A stretch of 36,001 nt of DNA, taken from Planctomycetota bacterium (GTDB taxonomy: Bacteria; Planctomycetota; Phycisphaerae; UBA1845). The notes under the pieces are model-generated. The model made no database searches and had not been told where the DNA came from. It saw only the letters and a list, made by a program, of their open reading frames with translations. The DNA lies in assembly GCA_029558835.1 (NCBI GenBank), contig JAKQDH010000157.1, positions 1-36,001 of the forward strand, read 5' to 3'. Shown here piece by piece: positions 17,337 to 24,561 of the stretch. Each line of letters opens with the position of its first letter. Positions within the stretch are counted from its first letter, which is position 1. A program made the translations under genes and the position numbers.

Positions 17337-18200
17337 TTATCGGACTTCAGCCAGGGCGTGGGCCGCGTCCGGGGGGATGCTTTGCGGCGCGCCCTGGACG
17401 TCTTCCGGGGTGCGGGTCAGGGTCAGTGCTACCAACTCCGGGGGGCAATTGATGCGGATGCGTACCGGCCCCGAGAGACCGACCCCGGCCGTGACGTGGA
17501 CCAGCGTGCCATTCAGGCGGTGCAGCCCCTGGGATGCCCTCAGCGGGATGCGATCGTGATTGAAGAGGCAACCGAGCTTGGTGAAGCGGATCTGGCCCCC
17601 GTGGGTATGCCCGGACAGTAGCAGGAGGACCGAGCCTGGCCGAATGCGGTAGACGGCCGAGGGGTAGTGGGTCAGCAGGATGGTCGGCAACGAAAGCGCG
17701 GGGTGGGGCAACGCGAGTTGCGGGTTGCCATCTCGGCGTGACCACTGGGCGAGGCCGGCAACGGCCAGCGTTTGCCCGCGAACGCGCAGCGGTTCCCACT
17801 CGTCGAGCAACAATCGGAACGGCAGGTTGGGGTGGGTCGCCATCGCTCGGCCGTCGTGGTTGCCGGGCACCGCGAACACCGGGACGCGTCCTGCCACCGG
17901 CTCAAACACGCGGCAGATCAGGTGGGCTACCTTGCGCCAGCGCCGCGTACGGGGTGCCAGGTCGCCGGTAACGGCCACGAAATCAACCGGGGTTTCGGCG
18001 AGCAGACGCTGGGTGTGCGTGAGTACGTCAGTCCATCCGCGCACGTGCAGGTCCGAGAGGTGCAGGATGCGGAGCCCCACGAGGGCCTCCGGCAGATGCG
18101 GGACTGCAACGGACCGGGTGCGCACGACCAGTGTCCCGTGCCGAACGTCGTCCACCTCGGACGGTGCGAACACGATGGTACCGGTGTCGGTTATGGTCAT
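17337..18200 (-). CDS. Calcineurin-like metallophosphoesterase
   Basis: 287 residues from an ATG at 18200. The frame extends upstream to 18308 but that stretch is Arg/Pro-rich and unlike the family. All signature metal-binding motifs are present in order: LSDLHVRG (Asp50, His52), VTGDLAP (Asp80), PGNHDG (114-117), LLTHYPS and SGHTHGGQ. This layout is typical of the YaeI/YkuE-like group of the superfamily, whose members hydrolyse phosphoesters such as UDP-2,3-diacylglucosamine or cyclic nucleotides. The substrate cannot be told from sequence. No clear signal peptide, so cytoplasmic or loosely membrane-associated. It diverges from the ferredoxin oxidoreductase genes. Confidence 0.85.
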   Translation of the reverse strand: MTITDTGTIVFAPSEVDDVRHGTLVVRTRSVAVPHLPEALVGLRILHLSDLHVRGWTDVLTHTQRLLAETPVDFVAVTGDLAPRTRRWRKVAHLICRVFEPVAGRVPVFAVPGNHDGRAMATHPNLPFRLLLDEWEPLRVRGQTLAVAGLAQWSRRDGNPQLALPHPALSLPTILLTHYPSAVYRIRPGSVLLLLSGHTHGGQIRFTKLGCLFNHDRIPLRASQGLHRLNGTLVHVTAGVGLSGPVRIRINCPPELVALTLTRTPEDVQGAPQSIPPDAAHALAEVR

Positions 18201-18802
18201 CGGGCATACATCGGCAGGCCCACCGTGGCCCGTGCAGCGTGTCCCGGTGCGGGCCACGTGTTGGCGGCGTCCGGGAGGCCGACGTCGCGGGCGGGCCTGC
18301 TTAGACAATCTACGTCGGCCGGTGGCCGGCGGTGCGGTGGGGGTAGAGCGTGGGCGGCGAGGTGAGGGCTGCGGGCGGCAAGCGGCGGTCCCGCTGTTCC
18401 GGGACTGCGCCGTCTGGGTTGTGTCGGCACAGGTGCCTTACTATGATCCTGGAGTCTCAACAAGCGGGCGACCGGCGTGGGTTGGGCATTCGGGCCGGTC
18501 TTCGGGCGGTTCCCGGCAACAGATAGAGGACCGGCGGACGCACGGTCGTGCTTACCCCCGGGGCAACACGAGAAGGCGCGGCATGGGCCCGTCCTGCCGG
18601 GCGACCGGTCCGAGCGCCTGGATGAGTGTGCGTGCGGCTTTCCCGGCGGGTGGCCAGGGGGCGGTCACCAGCGCTGTCCGGTGCCGCTTGCGACAGGCCG
18701 TGCCGGCGGAGGCTCTCGTTGGTATCGGGGCGGTCCACGACGGCCACGCGGTGCCGGCCACATCGCCCCGCGGGACACCCGGTGAGGGAGTCGTTGGGGA
18801 CC
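18201..18802. other. Divergent intergenic region with a korA-side promoter candidate
   Basis: About 600 bases between divergent genes. The only signal found is a promoter-like pair at 18419-18447. The remaining open frames encode Arg/Pro-rich sequences with no recognisable domains. Confidence 0.45.
18419..18447 (+). promoter_or_regulatory. Promoter with an operator-like palindrome in its spacer
   Basis: TTGTGT (18419-18424), 17-base spacer, TATGAT (18442-18447). The spacer holds the inverted repeat GGCAC-AG-GTGCC (18426-18437), which could bind a regulator and block polymerase. It would leave a 350-base leader before korA. Confidence 0.4.
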
Positions 18803-20671
18803 ATGAGCGTGCCTAGCGCGGAACAGCAACGTCAGCGGCGGACCGTGGAGACAATCGACCTGGCGGACGTGACGGTCCGCTTCTCCGGTGATTCCGGCGA
18901 CGGGATGCAGCTTGCCGGGACGCAGATGACGAACACGTCGGCGATTTTCGGCAACGACGTGTGCACCTGGCCGGACTACCCCGCGGAAATCCGCGCGCCG
19001 GTGGGCACGCCGGCGGGCGTCAGCGGGTTTCAGTTGCATTTCGGTTCGCACAAGCTGCGCACGCCGGGCGACCGCGTGCAGGCGTTGGTGGCGATGAACC
19101 CGGCCGCCCTGAAGGTAAACCTGGCGGATCTGGAGCCGGGCGGCATCCTGGTTGTCAATGAAGACGCGTTTACCGCGGGCAACCTGAAGAAGGCGGGGTA
19201 CACGTCCAATCCCCTGGACGACGGCTCGTTGAGCGGCTTCCGCGTGCACCGGGTGCCGATCGAGCGGCTGAACGCCGAGGCGGTGGCAGACACGGGGCTG
19301 ACCGGCCGGGCGGTGGGACGCTGCAAGAACTTCTTCGCGCTGGGGCTGACGTACTGGCTCTACGATCGTTCGATGGAGCCGACGCTCAAGTGGATCGAGG
19401 AGAAGTTCGGGACGCTGCCGGCGGTGGCGGCCGCCAACGCCCGGGCGCTCAAGGCGGGCTACTACTTCGGCGAAACGGCCGAGATGTTCGAGGCGCGCTA
19501 CTTCGTGCGCAAGGCCACCCTGCCGCCCGGACGCTATCGCCGCGCCACCGGGAATGAGGCCTTGGCATTGGGGCTGGTGACGGCCGCCCGGCTGGCGGGC
19601 AAGACCCTGTTCTATGGCAGCTACCCGATCACGCCGGCCAGCGACATTCTGCATGAGCTGTCGCGGCTGAAGCACTACGACGTGCGCACGTTTCAGGCGG
19701 AGGACGAGATTGCCGCGGTGACCTCATGCATCGGGGCGGCCTACGCCGGCGCCATTGCGGTGACGGGCACCAGCGGGCCGGGGCTGGCGCTGAAGGGTGA
19801 GGCGATCGGACTGGCCGTGATGACGGAGCTGCCGCTCGTGGTCATCGACGTACAGCGGGCGGGGCCGAGCACCGGCATGCCGACCAAGCCGGAACAGGCC
19901 GACCTCAGCCAGGCGCTGTGCGGGCGACACGGTGAGTCGCCGGTCTGCGTGCTGGCGGCGGGCACGCCGGCCGATTGCTTTGACCTGGCCATAGAGGCCG
20001 TGCGCATCGCCACCGAGTTCATGACGCCCGTGGTGCTGCTCAGCGACGGCTACATCGCCAACGGGGCGGGGCCGTGGCGGGTGCCTGAGCTCAGCGCCCT
20101 GCCGATGCTGACCGTCAGGCACCCCAAGGCCGGGGAGCCATTTGAGCCGTACCAGCGTGATGAGCGACTTTCCCGACCGTGGGCGCTGCCGGGCACGCCG
20201 GGATTGCAGCACCGCGTCGGCGGGCTCGAGAAGACGGATATCACCGGGCACGTGTGCTATGAGCCGCAGAACCATGAGCACATGGTCCGCCTGCGGCGGC
20301 AGAAGATCGACAATATCGCGCGGACGCTGCCGCCGCTGGAGGTGCTGGGGCGGCGGGACGCGGAGCTGGTGGTGGTCGGCTGGGGCAGTACGTATGGGGC
20401 GATCACCACGGCCGTTGAACATTGCCAGGCGGAAGGCCTGAGCGTTTCGTCGATTCACCTGCGTTACCTGGACCCGCTGCCACCGGAGTTGGGCACGCTG
20501 TTGCCGCGTTTCGGGCGGGTGCTGATTCCGGAGAACAACCTGGGCCAACTGCGCCGCCACCTGCGGGCGGAGCTGCCGGTGGACCCGCTGGGGTTCAACA
20601 AGGTCCAGGGCAAGCCATTTGCGGTGGGGGAGATCGAGGCGAAGATCCGCGAGGTGTTGAAAGGAAAGTAA
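18803..20671 (+). CDS. korA: 2-oxoacid:ferredoxin oxidoreductase, fused gamma-alpha subunit (KorA-like)
   Basis: 622 residues from ATG 18803, chosen because the family sequence begins there ([20 protein letters not shown]). Residues 1 to about 200 form the gamma domain. The alpha, pyrimidine-binding part follows, with [14 protein letters not shown] (from 273) and [17 protein letters not shown]. With the beta subunit it catalyses CoA-dependent oxidative decarboxylation of a 2-oxoacid, probably 2-oxoglutarate, to acyl-CoA and CO2 with reduction of ferredoxin, or the reverse, in the cytoplasm. The stop is 5 bases before korB, so the two form an operon and probably an (alpha-beta)2 enzyme. The fused gamma-alpha layout and the partner favour KorA over pyruvate oxidoreductase, but the substrate is inferred. 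Confidence 0.9.
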   Translation: MSVPSAEQQRQRRTVETIDLADVTVRFSGDSGDGMQLAGTQMTNTSAIFGNDVCTWPDYPAEIRAPVGTPAGVSGFQLHFGSHKLRTPGDRVQALVAMNPAALKVNLADLEPGGILVVNEDAFTAGNLKKAGYTSNPLDDGSLSGFRVHRVPIERLNAEAVADTGLTGRAVGRCKNFFALGLTYWLYDRSMEPTLKWIEEKFGTLPAVAAANARALKAGYYFGETAEMFEARYFVRKATLPPGRYRRATGNEALALGLVTAARLAGKTLFYGSYPITPASDILHELSRLKHYDVRTFQAEDEIAAVTSCIGAAYAGAIAVTGTSGPGLALKGEAIGLAVMTELPLVVIDVQRAGPSTGMPTKPEQADLSQALCGRHGESPVCVLAAGTPADCFDLAIEAVRIATEFMTPVVLLSDGYIANGAGPWRVPELSALPMLTVRHPKAGEPFEPYQRDERLSRPWALPGTPGLQHRVGGLEKTDITGHVCYEPQNHEHMVRLRRQKIDNIARTLPPLEVLGRRDAELVVVGWGSTYGAITTAVEHCQAEGLSVSSIHLRYLDPLPPELGTLLPRFGRVLIPENNLGQLRRHLRAELPVDPLGFNKVQGKPFAVGEIEAKIREVLKGK

Positions 20672-20676
20672 GAGTC

Positions 20677-21699
20677 ATGCCGGCGGACGTTACCCTGCCG
20701 CAGCTTACGGCGAAGGACTACGCCAGCGACCAGGAAGTGCGCTGGTGTCCGGGCTGTGGGGATTATGCGATTCTGGCGCAGATGAAGAAGGTGCTGGCCG
20801 AGGTCGGCATCCCGCGGGAGAAGCTCGTGTTTGTGTCCGGTATCGGCTGCTCGAGCCGGTTTCCGTACTACCTGGAGACGTACGGGCTGCACGGGATTCA
20901 CGGGCGGGCCATGGCCGTTGCCACCGGCGTGCGGGTCGCCAATCCGGACCTGTCGGTGTGGGTGGTGACGGGGGACGGCGACGGGCTGAGCATCGGCGGC
21001 AATCACTTCATTCACACGATGCGGCGCAACGTCGATGTCAAGGTTCTGCTTTTCGACAACCGCATCTACGGCCTGACGAAAGGACAGTACTCACCCACCA
21101 GTCCCCAGGGCAAGAAGACGAAGTCGACCCCGCTGGGTGCCATCGACTATCCGCTGCACCCGCTTTCCGTGGCCATCGGCGCGGAGGCGACGTTCGTCGC
21201 CCGCACGATCGACGTGAACGTCAAGCACCTGGCGGAGGTGCTTAAGCGGGCGGCCGAGCACAGGGGCACCGCGTTCATTCAAATCTACCAGAACTGTGTC
21301 ATTTTCAACGACGGCGCGTTCGAGTACGCGACGGATAAGCCCACCAAGGACGACACCACCCTCTACCTCGAGCACGGCAAGCCGCTGTTGTTCGGCCGGG
21401 ACCGCAGGCAGGGCATTCGGCTCAACGGCATGACACCCGAGATCGTGACGCTCGGTGAGGGCGTCACCGAAGCCGATCTGCTGGTGCACGACGAGAAAGC
21501 GGACGACCCGAGCCTGGCGTATCTGCTCAGCCGCATGCACCACCCGCAATTCCCCGAGCCGATGGGCGTGTTCCGCTGCGTGCAGCGCCCGACCTACGAG
21601 GACCTCCTCATGGGTCAGGTGCAGTCGGCGATCGAAGCCCACGGCCCCGGCAAGCTGGAGGACCTCTTCGCCGAAGGCGAGACCTGGGACGTGAGCTGA
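20677..21699 (+). CDS. korB: 2-oxoacid:ferredoxin oxidoreductase beta subunit (KorB-like)
   Basis: 340 residues. The ATG at 20677 follows the korA stop by 5 bases, with its SD (AAGGA) inside the korA end. WCPGCGDYAIL (Cys24, Cys27) and later cysteines are expected to hold the 4Fe-4S cluster. The thiamine diphosphate site is VTGDGDGLSIGGNH (GDGDG at 99-103) followed by FDNRIYGLTKGQYSPTSPQG, the form typical of 2-oxoglutarate-type beta subunits. Length is normal for the family. It works with the gamma-alpha subunit upstream. The next gene, a DNA methyltransferase, starts 140 bases later and is unrelated in function. Confidence 0.9.
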   Translation: MPADVTLPQLTAKDYASDQEVRWCPGCGDYAILAQMKKVLAEVGIPREKLVFVSGIGCSSRFPYYLETYGLHGIHGRAMAVATGVRVANPDLSVWVVTGDGDGLSIGGNHFIHTMRRNVDVKVLLFDNRIYGLTKGQYSPTSPQGKKTKSTPLGAIDYPLHPLSVAIGAEATFVARTIDVNVKHLAEVLKRAAEHRGTAFIQIYQNCVIFNDGAFEYATDKPTKDDTTLYLEHGKPLLFGRDRRQGIRLNGMTPEIVTLGEGVTEADLLVHDEKADDPSLAYLLSRMHHPQFPEPMGVFRCVQRPTYEDLLMGQVQSAIEAHGPGKLEDLFAEGETWDVS

Positions 21700-21839
21700 C
21701 GGGTGGGCCCGGGCCGCCTGGGTTTCAGCGCTGACCTTGTAGCCGTCCGCTCTGCGCCTTATCCTGCCCGCCATGCGGCCGACTTGCCCCGCAGGCTCGT
21801 CGGGAGAGTCGAGTGGACAGGGGCGCAGGAGTGCTCGCC

Positions 21840-22946
21840 ATGGCCAAGCGGCGAAAGGCCCGTTCCCCCGAGCCCGAGGTCTCAGGCCCCGTGAAGGGCG
21901 ACTTCATCGCCCCGCCGGAGGCATCGGAGACGGACGAGCGCGAGGACGCTCTGCCGCGGCAAGAGGAGTTCTGGCGCCCGCCGGTGCGGTTCGGCAGCGT
22001 CCCGGTGGAGAAGGAGCCGCTGGGCTGGGACCGCCGGCGCGGCTTCCGCAAGCTCTTCCCGCATGTGCCGCTGCCGTTTCAGGTCATCGAGCGGGTGACC
22101 TTCGGCCATCCCGAGCTGGAGCCCAACCGCCTGTTCTGGGGCGACAACCTGCACGTCATGCGGCAGCTTCCGTCGGAGAGCATCGACCTGATCTACATCG
22201 ACCCGCCGTTCTTTTCCGGCCGGCAGTACAACGTCATCTTCGGCGACCAGAACGAACTCCGCTCCTTCTCCGACATCCGGGAAGGGGGCATGCCTGGCTA
22301 CCTCATCTGGCTCAACGCCCGGCTCTACGAGATGAAACGGCTGCTCAAGAAAACGGGGAGCATCTGTGTTCATCTTGATTGGCACGCGGTGCACTATGCG
22401 AGGGTCGAGTTGGACAAGATATTCGGCCATGGCTGCTTCAGGAACGAGGTCGTCTGGTACTACTACAACAAGATGCATGATCGTCGCAAACGCCTGTTAC
22501 CGCGAGCACATGACGCGATCCTCGTGTTCGGTAAGACATCGGAAGCTAAGTACAACCAGGTCGAGATCCCGCTTGAGCAGCCAGTCAAGAGACTCGCTCG
22601 AAAGAAAATCGGCGGTCGCGCGGTCAACGCCCGTGATGAAGACGGCAACCTACTTTACATCACGAAGAGCTCGCGGGCCCTGGATGATGTATGGCGAATC
22701 TCAATGCTGCAGCCCGCGGACAAGACCTATCGAATTGGTTATCCCACCGAGAAGCCACCGCGACTGCTGGAATGGTTAATCAAAACTTCAGCTACGAAGG
22801 GGACACGGTCGCCGATTTCTTTTGCGGCGGTGGTGTTACGCCATTCGCGGCTCAGGCGCTCGCTCGCCGCTGGATCGCCTGCGACCAGTCGCGGGTGGCG
22901 GTGGCGATCACGGCCGACCGCCTGGCACGCGGGGCAGAGCAGTTGA
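21840..22946 (+). CDS. Type III-like DNA methyltransferase (Mod), 5' part of a frameshifted gene
   Basis: Start ATG 21840 has AGGAG 8 bases upstream. Residues about 80-130 carry LFWGDNLHVM and motif IV IDPPFFSGRQYN (Asp121-Phe124), followed by SICVHLDWH and a probable target-recognition region (about 150-290). The family-like sequence continues to YPTEKPPRLLEWLIKT near 22787, then changes to unrelated residues (SATKGTRSP...) up to a stop at 22946. The expected continuation, including methylase motif I, lies in the next frame from 22787. One missing base (CTTC where CTTTC would restore the frame) explains this. The restored protein would be about 647 residues with beta-class motif order (IV before I). 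It may be a real mutation or an assembly error. Confidence 0.8.
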   Translation: MAKRRKARSPEPEVSGPVKGDFIAPPEASETDEREDALPRQEEFWRPPVRFGSVPVEKEPLGWDRRRGFRKLFPHVPLPFQVIERVTFGHPELEPNRLFWGDNLHVMRQLPSESIDLIYIDPPFFSGRQYNVIFGDQNELRSFSDIREGGMPGYLIWLNARLYEMKRLLKKTGSICVHLDWHAVHYARVELDKIFGHGCFRNEVVWYYYNKMHDRRKRLLPRAHDAILVFGKTSEAKYNQVEIPLEQPVKRLARKKIGGRAVNARDEDGNLLYITKSSRALDDVWRISMLQPADKTYRIGYPTEKPPRLLEWLIKTSATKGTRSPISFAAVVLRHSRLRRSLAAGSPATSRGWRWRSRPTAWHAGQSS

Positions 22947-23782
22947 TGCTCGACCACGTGACCGTGCCGATCCCGGACTTCACGATCGAGCACTGGGGGG
23001 TGTACGAGTCGCGGCGGCTGGCGGAGATGCCGCCGGAGCAGTTCCGGGCGTTCGTCCTCCGCTGCTTCGGGGCCGTGCCGGAGGAAATGGACAGGATTAA
23101 CAAGATTCACAAGATCAGAAACCAAAATCCTGTAAGTCTTGTAAATCCTGTCCATATTCATGGCTACAAGGGCGCGATACCGGTCTGGGTGGGCGAGCCG
23201 GACCAGAAGAAGGGCGTCACCGCGCAGGATGTGCAGGCGTTCGCCAACGCTATGCGCAAGACGCTCCGCTACCAGCAGGACAACCTGCGCGAGGGGATCA
23301 TGCTGGCGTGGGCGTTTCGGCCCGACGCGCTGGAGGCGGCCGAGCGCCTGCGGCGGCTCGAACAGACGGACCTCAACTTCATCCGCCTGGATATGATCCG
23401 CATCGACTCGCCGCGCTTCCGCGAGCACGTGACGTCGCTGACAACGCAGCACGCAGACTACGAGAACTTCCTGACGTTCGTGCAGGCGCCGAAGGTCGAG
23501 GTGGGGTTCAAGCGCGTGGCCGCGCGGAGCTACGTGTTCGACGTGAGCGAGACGGTCGTGATGAACCCCGGGGCGAAGATCATCAACGTGCAATGGGACT
23601 TCGACTACGGCAAACGCTTCTCCAGTACGCCCGGTTACTCGTTCATCCGCGGGAAGAACAAGGAGGCGCAATTGCAGGCGCAGTACGAGTTCCCCAATGC
23701 CGGGAGGCAGCGTATTGCATGCAAGGTCCAGGATGACCTCGGCGGCGAGGGCCTGTGGACGGCGGAGATTGACGTGGAGTAG
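22691..23782 (+). CDS. Type III-like DNA methyltransferase (Mod), 3' part of a frameshifted gene
   Basis: The frame is open from 22691, but real homology starts at about 22787 with FSYEGDTVADFFCGGGVTPF, the AdoMet-binding motif I that the 5' part lacks. The first 32 codons overlap the 5' part in another frame and are probably not natural. The rest is the C-terminal domain of Mod (IPVWVGEPDQKKGVT..., WDFDYGKRFSSTPGYSFIRG). Codons for MDRINKIHKI...NPVSLVNPVH come from a palindromic repeat inserted in frame at 23089-23153, just before IHGYKGAIPVW. The stop TAG overlaps the first base of the next palindrome. Alone it has no motif IV, so without a frameshift the methylase would be inactive. Confidence 0.78.
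   Translation: MANLNAAARGQDLSNWLSHREATATAGMVNQNFSYEGDTVADFFCGGGVTPFAAQALARRWIACDQSRVAVAITADRLARGAEQLMLDHVTVPIPDFTIEHWGVYESRRLAEMPPEQFRAFVLRCFGAVPEEMDRINKIHKIRNQNPVSLVNPVHIHGYKGAIPVWVGEPDQKKGVTAQDVQAFANAMRKTLRYQQDNLREGIMLAWAFRPDALEAAERLRRLEQTDLNFIRLDMIRIDSPRFREHVTSLTTQHADYENFLTFVQAPKVEVGFKRVAARSYVFDVSETVVMNPGAKIINVQWDFDYGKRFSSTPGYSFIRGKNKEAQLQAQYEFPNAGRQRIACKVQDDLGGEGLWTAEIDVE
23089..23153. repeat. AGGATT-family palindrome inserted in frame in mod
   Basis: GGACAGGATTAACAAGATTC on the left and, on the opposite strand from the right end, GGACAGGATTTACAAGACTT. The core from GACAGG to CCTGTC is 63 bases, 21 codons, so the Mod frame is kept. The same repeat occurs three more times between 23782 and 24545. 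Confidence 0.8.
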
Positions 23783-23852
23783 ACAGGATTTACAAGATTA
23801 ACAGGATTAAGAGAGAGAGAAACAGAATCTTGTCAATCTTGTGAATCCTGTC
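23782..23852. repeat. AGGATT-family palindrome, copy directly after mod
   Basis: Left arm GACAGGATTTACAAGATTAA, purine-rich loop (gagagagag), right arm ending AATCTTGTGAATCCTGTC. Its first base is the last base of the mod stop codon. It can form a long hairpin in RNA or single-stranded DNA and may also act as a terminator or attenuator between mod and res. Confidence 0.8.
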
Positions 23853-23872
23853 CAACCAGGCCGAGCAATGAT

Positions 23873-23942
23873 ACGGGATTTACAAGATTAACAGGATTAG
23901 GAGAGAGAACAACAGAATCTTGTCAATCCTGTAAATCCTGTC
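23873..23942. repeat. AGGATT-family palindrome upstream of the GxxExxY gene
   Basis: Nearly identical to the copy at 23782-23852 (ACGGGATTTACAAGATTAAC, purine-rich loop, right arm CAATCCTGTAAATCCTGTC). It lies 15 bases before the GxxExxY start codon. Confidence 0.8.
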
Positions 23943-23957
23943 AAAAAAGAGGGCTCG

Positions 23958-24416
23958 ATGACCATTGACCAGTTGACGGAGAAGGTGATTGGTTGCGCGT
24001 ACCGAGTTCATAATGAATTGGGGGCCGGGTTCCTGGAGAAGGTGTATGAGAACGCGCTGCGGATCGAGTTGGCTGAGGCGGGATTGCGCGTGCAGCAACA
24101 GCACCCAATTCCGGTGGTATATCACGGCGAGGTGGTGGGCGAGTATTTTGCCGATCTGATGGTGGAGGACTGCCTCATTGTCGAACTGAAAGCGGTGCAG
24201 AGCGTGGGCAAGGAGCACGAAGTGCAGTTGGTGAATTACCTGGCGGCGACGGGCATTGATGATGGCGTGCTCATTAACTTCGGCTCCTCGGTCCAGGTGA
24301 AACGCAAGTTCAGGCGGTACAAGGAGCGGGCACCATCCTCGGCGGTCGCGCCGGGCCGCGCACCGGCGGGGACCGGCGCCCAGCCCATCGCCGGGAGCGT
24401 GGTTGAGGGGCAGTGA
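23958..24416 (+). CDS. GxxExxY family protein, PD-(D/E)XK nuclease-like
   Basis: 152 residues from ATG 23958, with AGAGGG upstream. The family-defining motif is in GAGFLEKVYENAL (Gly24-x2-Glu27-x2-Tyr30). A nuclease-like pattern follows: FADLMVEDCLIVELKAV (Asp66, Glu76, Lys78). Homology ends near RKFRRYKE at about 122. The last 30 residues are Ala/Gly/Pro-rich and unlike the family. The family has no established function, though its fold is predicted to be related to PD-(D/E)XK nucleases. The gene sits between mod and res, flanked by AGGATT palindromes, as if inserted into the operon as a unit with its repeats. Confidence 0.85.
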   Translation: MTIDQLTEKVIGCAYRVHNELGAGFLEKVYENALRIELAEAGLRVQQQHPIPVVYHGEVVGEYFADLMVEDCLIVELKAVQSVGKEHEVQLVNYLAATGIDDGVLINFGSSVQVKRKFRRYKERAPSSAVAPGRAPAGTGAQPIAGSVVEGQ

Positions 24417-24426
24417 GCAAAGAATG

Positions 24427-24545
24427 GACAGGATTTACAAGATTAACAGGATGAGAAGGAAGTAGAACGGGACCTTCGGGGTCTTGGACGTGACGGGACA
24501 GACAGGCTGGACGAATCTGATCTTGTCGATCCTGTAAATCCTGTC
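24427..24545. repeat. AGGATT-family palindrome, long copy upstream of res
   Basis: Left arm GACAGGATTTACAAGATTAA and right arm GATCTTGTCGATCCTGTAAA plus TCCTGTC, with a longer middle of about 60 bases that itself holds a small hairpin (GACCTTCGGGGTC). It lies 16 bases before the res start, so it could influence res expression. Confidence 0.78.
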
Positions 24546-24561
24546 TAATGATGGGACTGCG

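Noticed and set aside
22782..22792. Programmed -1 frameshift in mod
   Set aside because: The sequence at the junction (TCAAAACTTC) does not form an X-XXY-YYZ slippery heptamer in the right phase, and no stimulatory structure was seen. A missing base is simpler.
23782..24545. CRISPR array
   Set aside because: The AGGATT repeats are palindromic, few and irregularly spaced with a gene between them. There are no uniform spacers and no cas genes.
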